A DNA stretch of 64,000 bases from Petaurus breviceps papuanus (Eukaryota; Chordata; Mammalia; Diprotodontia; Petauridae), in the NCBI GenBank assembly GCA_028583685.1, contig JAMXIF010000002.1, positions 61,021,433 through 61,085,432 on the forward strand, written 5' to 3'. The notes beneath the pieces were generated by a model. It had not been told where the DNA came from. It did no database searches and saw only the letters and a list, made by a program, of their open reading frames with translations. Positions 63,447 to 64,000 of this stretch are shown in pieces (the first letter of the stretch is position 1; each line of letters begins with the position of its first letter). Both the position numbers and the translations under genes were made by a program.

Positions 63447-64000
63447 TCAAGAATAGTGGGCTCTTGGAAAATTTTGGCAGCATCAGATTGCTGATGCAAT
63501 CCTTATGAATGGAATACTTCCTGGGATTGAATATAACTGGCTGTTTCAGGAGGGCACTATTAGGGAAAGTCATTTGCATCCATTTGTATGAGGACTTTGT
63601 CTTCATTTATGAAGATCTGTTAGCACAGGGCTGCTTTGAATCACAAAGGATCTAAGAGTTACAAAGAGGAAGGTTTCAGCTCAGTGCAAGAAAGACATTT
63701 ATAAAACTTAAACTTTCAAATAATGTAATGTACCACTTCTTGAGAGAATGAATTCTTAGTCACTGAAAGTCATCATGAAGAAGCTGAAAGATGCACCATC
63801 TGGTTTACTGAAGGGATTTCAGCAAAGGAAGACTGGTGGCACTAGATAATTTTGAAGGTATTTTCCAGCTCTAAGATTCTAATGTCAATTTGTGAGTTTA
63901 AGTTACTTTGTTTTCAATTCCTATATAAGCTACTTTCATCTTTCATCTTGTGCCCCCAAGTCTTAAGCTCTCCCCTTGTCAAAATTTTGGCCCTAACTTT
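63447..64000. other. Mostly unassigned; MIR scrap at 63,835-63,890
   Basis: 'ggtattttccagctctaaga' is the sense 3' part of a MIR. Nothing else recognised up to the window end. Confidence 0.4.

Overview
The window looks like repeat-dense intergenic or intronic DNA from a marsupial, and I found no host protein-coding exon or RNA gene I can support. The marsupial call rests on the repeats. There are MAR1-type CORE-SINEs (tRNA head, MIR-like core, tail with the 'ggggtcac...gact' block), short tRNA-head SINEs ending 'cacttaaccccaattgc', L1 3' ends of the marsupial type, half-L1 (HAL1) elements, and very abundant L2, L3/CR1 and MIR. The dominant young SINE of the opossum Monodelphis, as I remember it, is absent, which leans towards an Australian marsupial; that is an inference and no species is assigned. 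All identifications are from memory of the families, without database searches.

Layout. 1-10 kb: MIR/MAR1 SINEs, L2 ends, a tandem SINE dimer (1,266-1,571) and three of four copies of a small hAT-like DNA transposon (2,254; 3,016; 9,465; the fourth is at 42,493). 10.3-13.7 kb: a minus-strand HAL1 element carrying a solo LTR. 14-21 kb: MIRs, a long L2 piece with a degenerate reverse-transcriptase motif (16.2-17.4 kb), a LINE C-terminal fragment with a zinc-finger-like end (18.6-19.2 kb) and an L3/CR1 copy (19.55-20.47 kb). 21-28.8 kb: MIRs, L2, a solo LTR inside a MIR, and a 2-kb L1 3' end with target-site duplications (25.67-27.69 kb). 29-37 kb: SINEs, L2 and a 580-base assembly gap between a GACA/GATA array and a CT array. 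36.4-38.4 kb: an RTE fragment, a fossil Ty3/gypsy-like integrase fragment and further SINEs. 40-45.4 kb: MIRs, L1, hAT, a GGAA array and a well-delimited solo LTR. 46.9-49.8 kb: a second HAL1 on the plus strand. 50-59 kb: CR1/L3, MIR and L2 pieces nested in one another. 59.9-60.8 kb: the clearest stretch free of recognisable repeats. 62.5-63.3 kb: three SINE insertions with clear target-site duplications.

The short open reading frames lie in transposons, microsatellites or chance sequence. What the window records is layered insertion history: L2, L3/CR1 and MIR at the bottom; hAT, LTR, HAL1 and L1 above; tRNA-type SINEs on top. The most notable items are the SINE dimer with one shared duplication, the two HAL1 copies with a doubled 3' module, the Ty3/gypsy-like integrase fossil, and several unidentified inserts and direct repeats. 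I saw no convincing new biological system.
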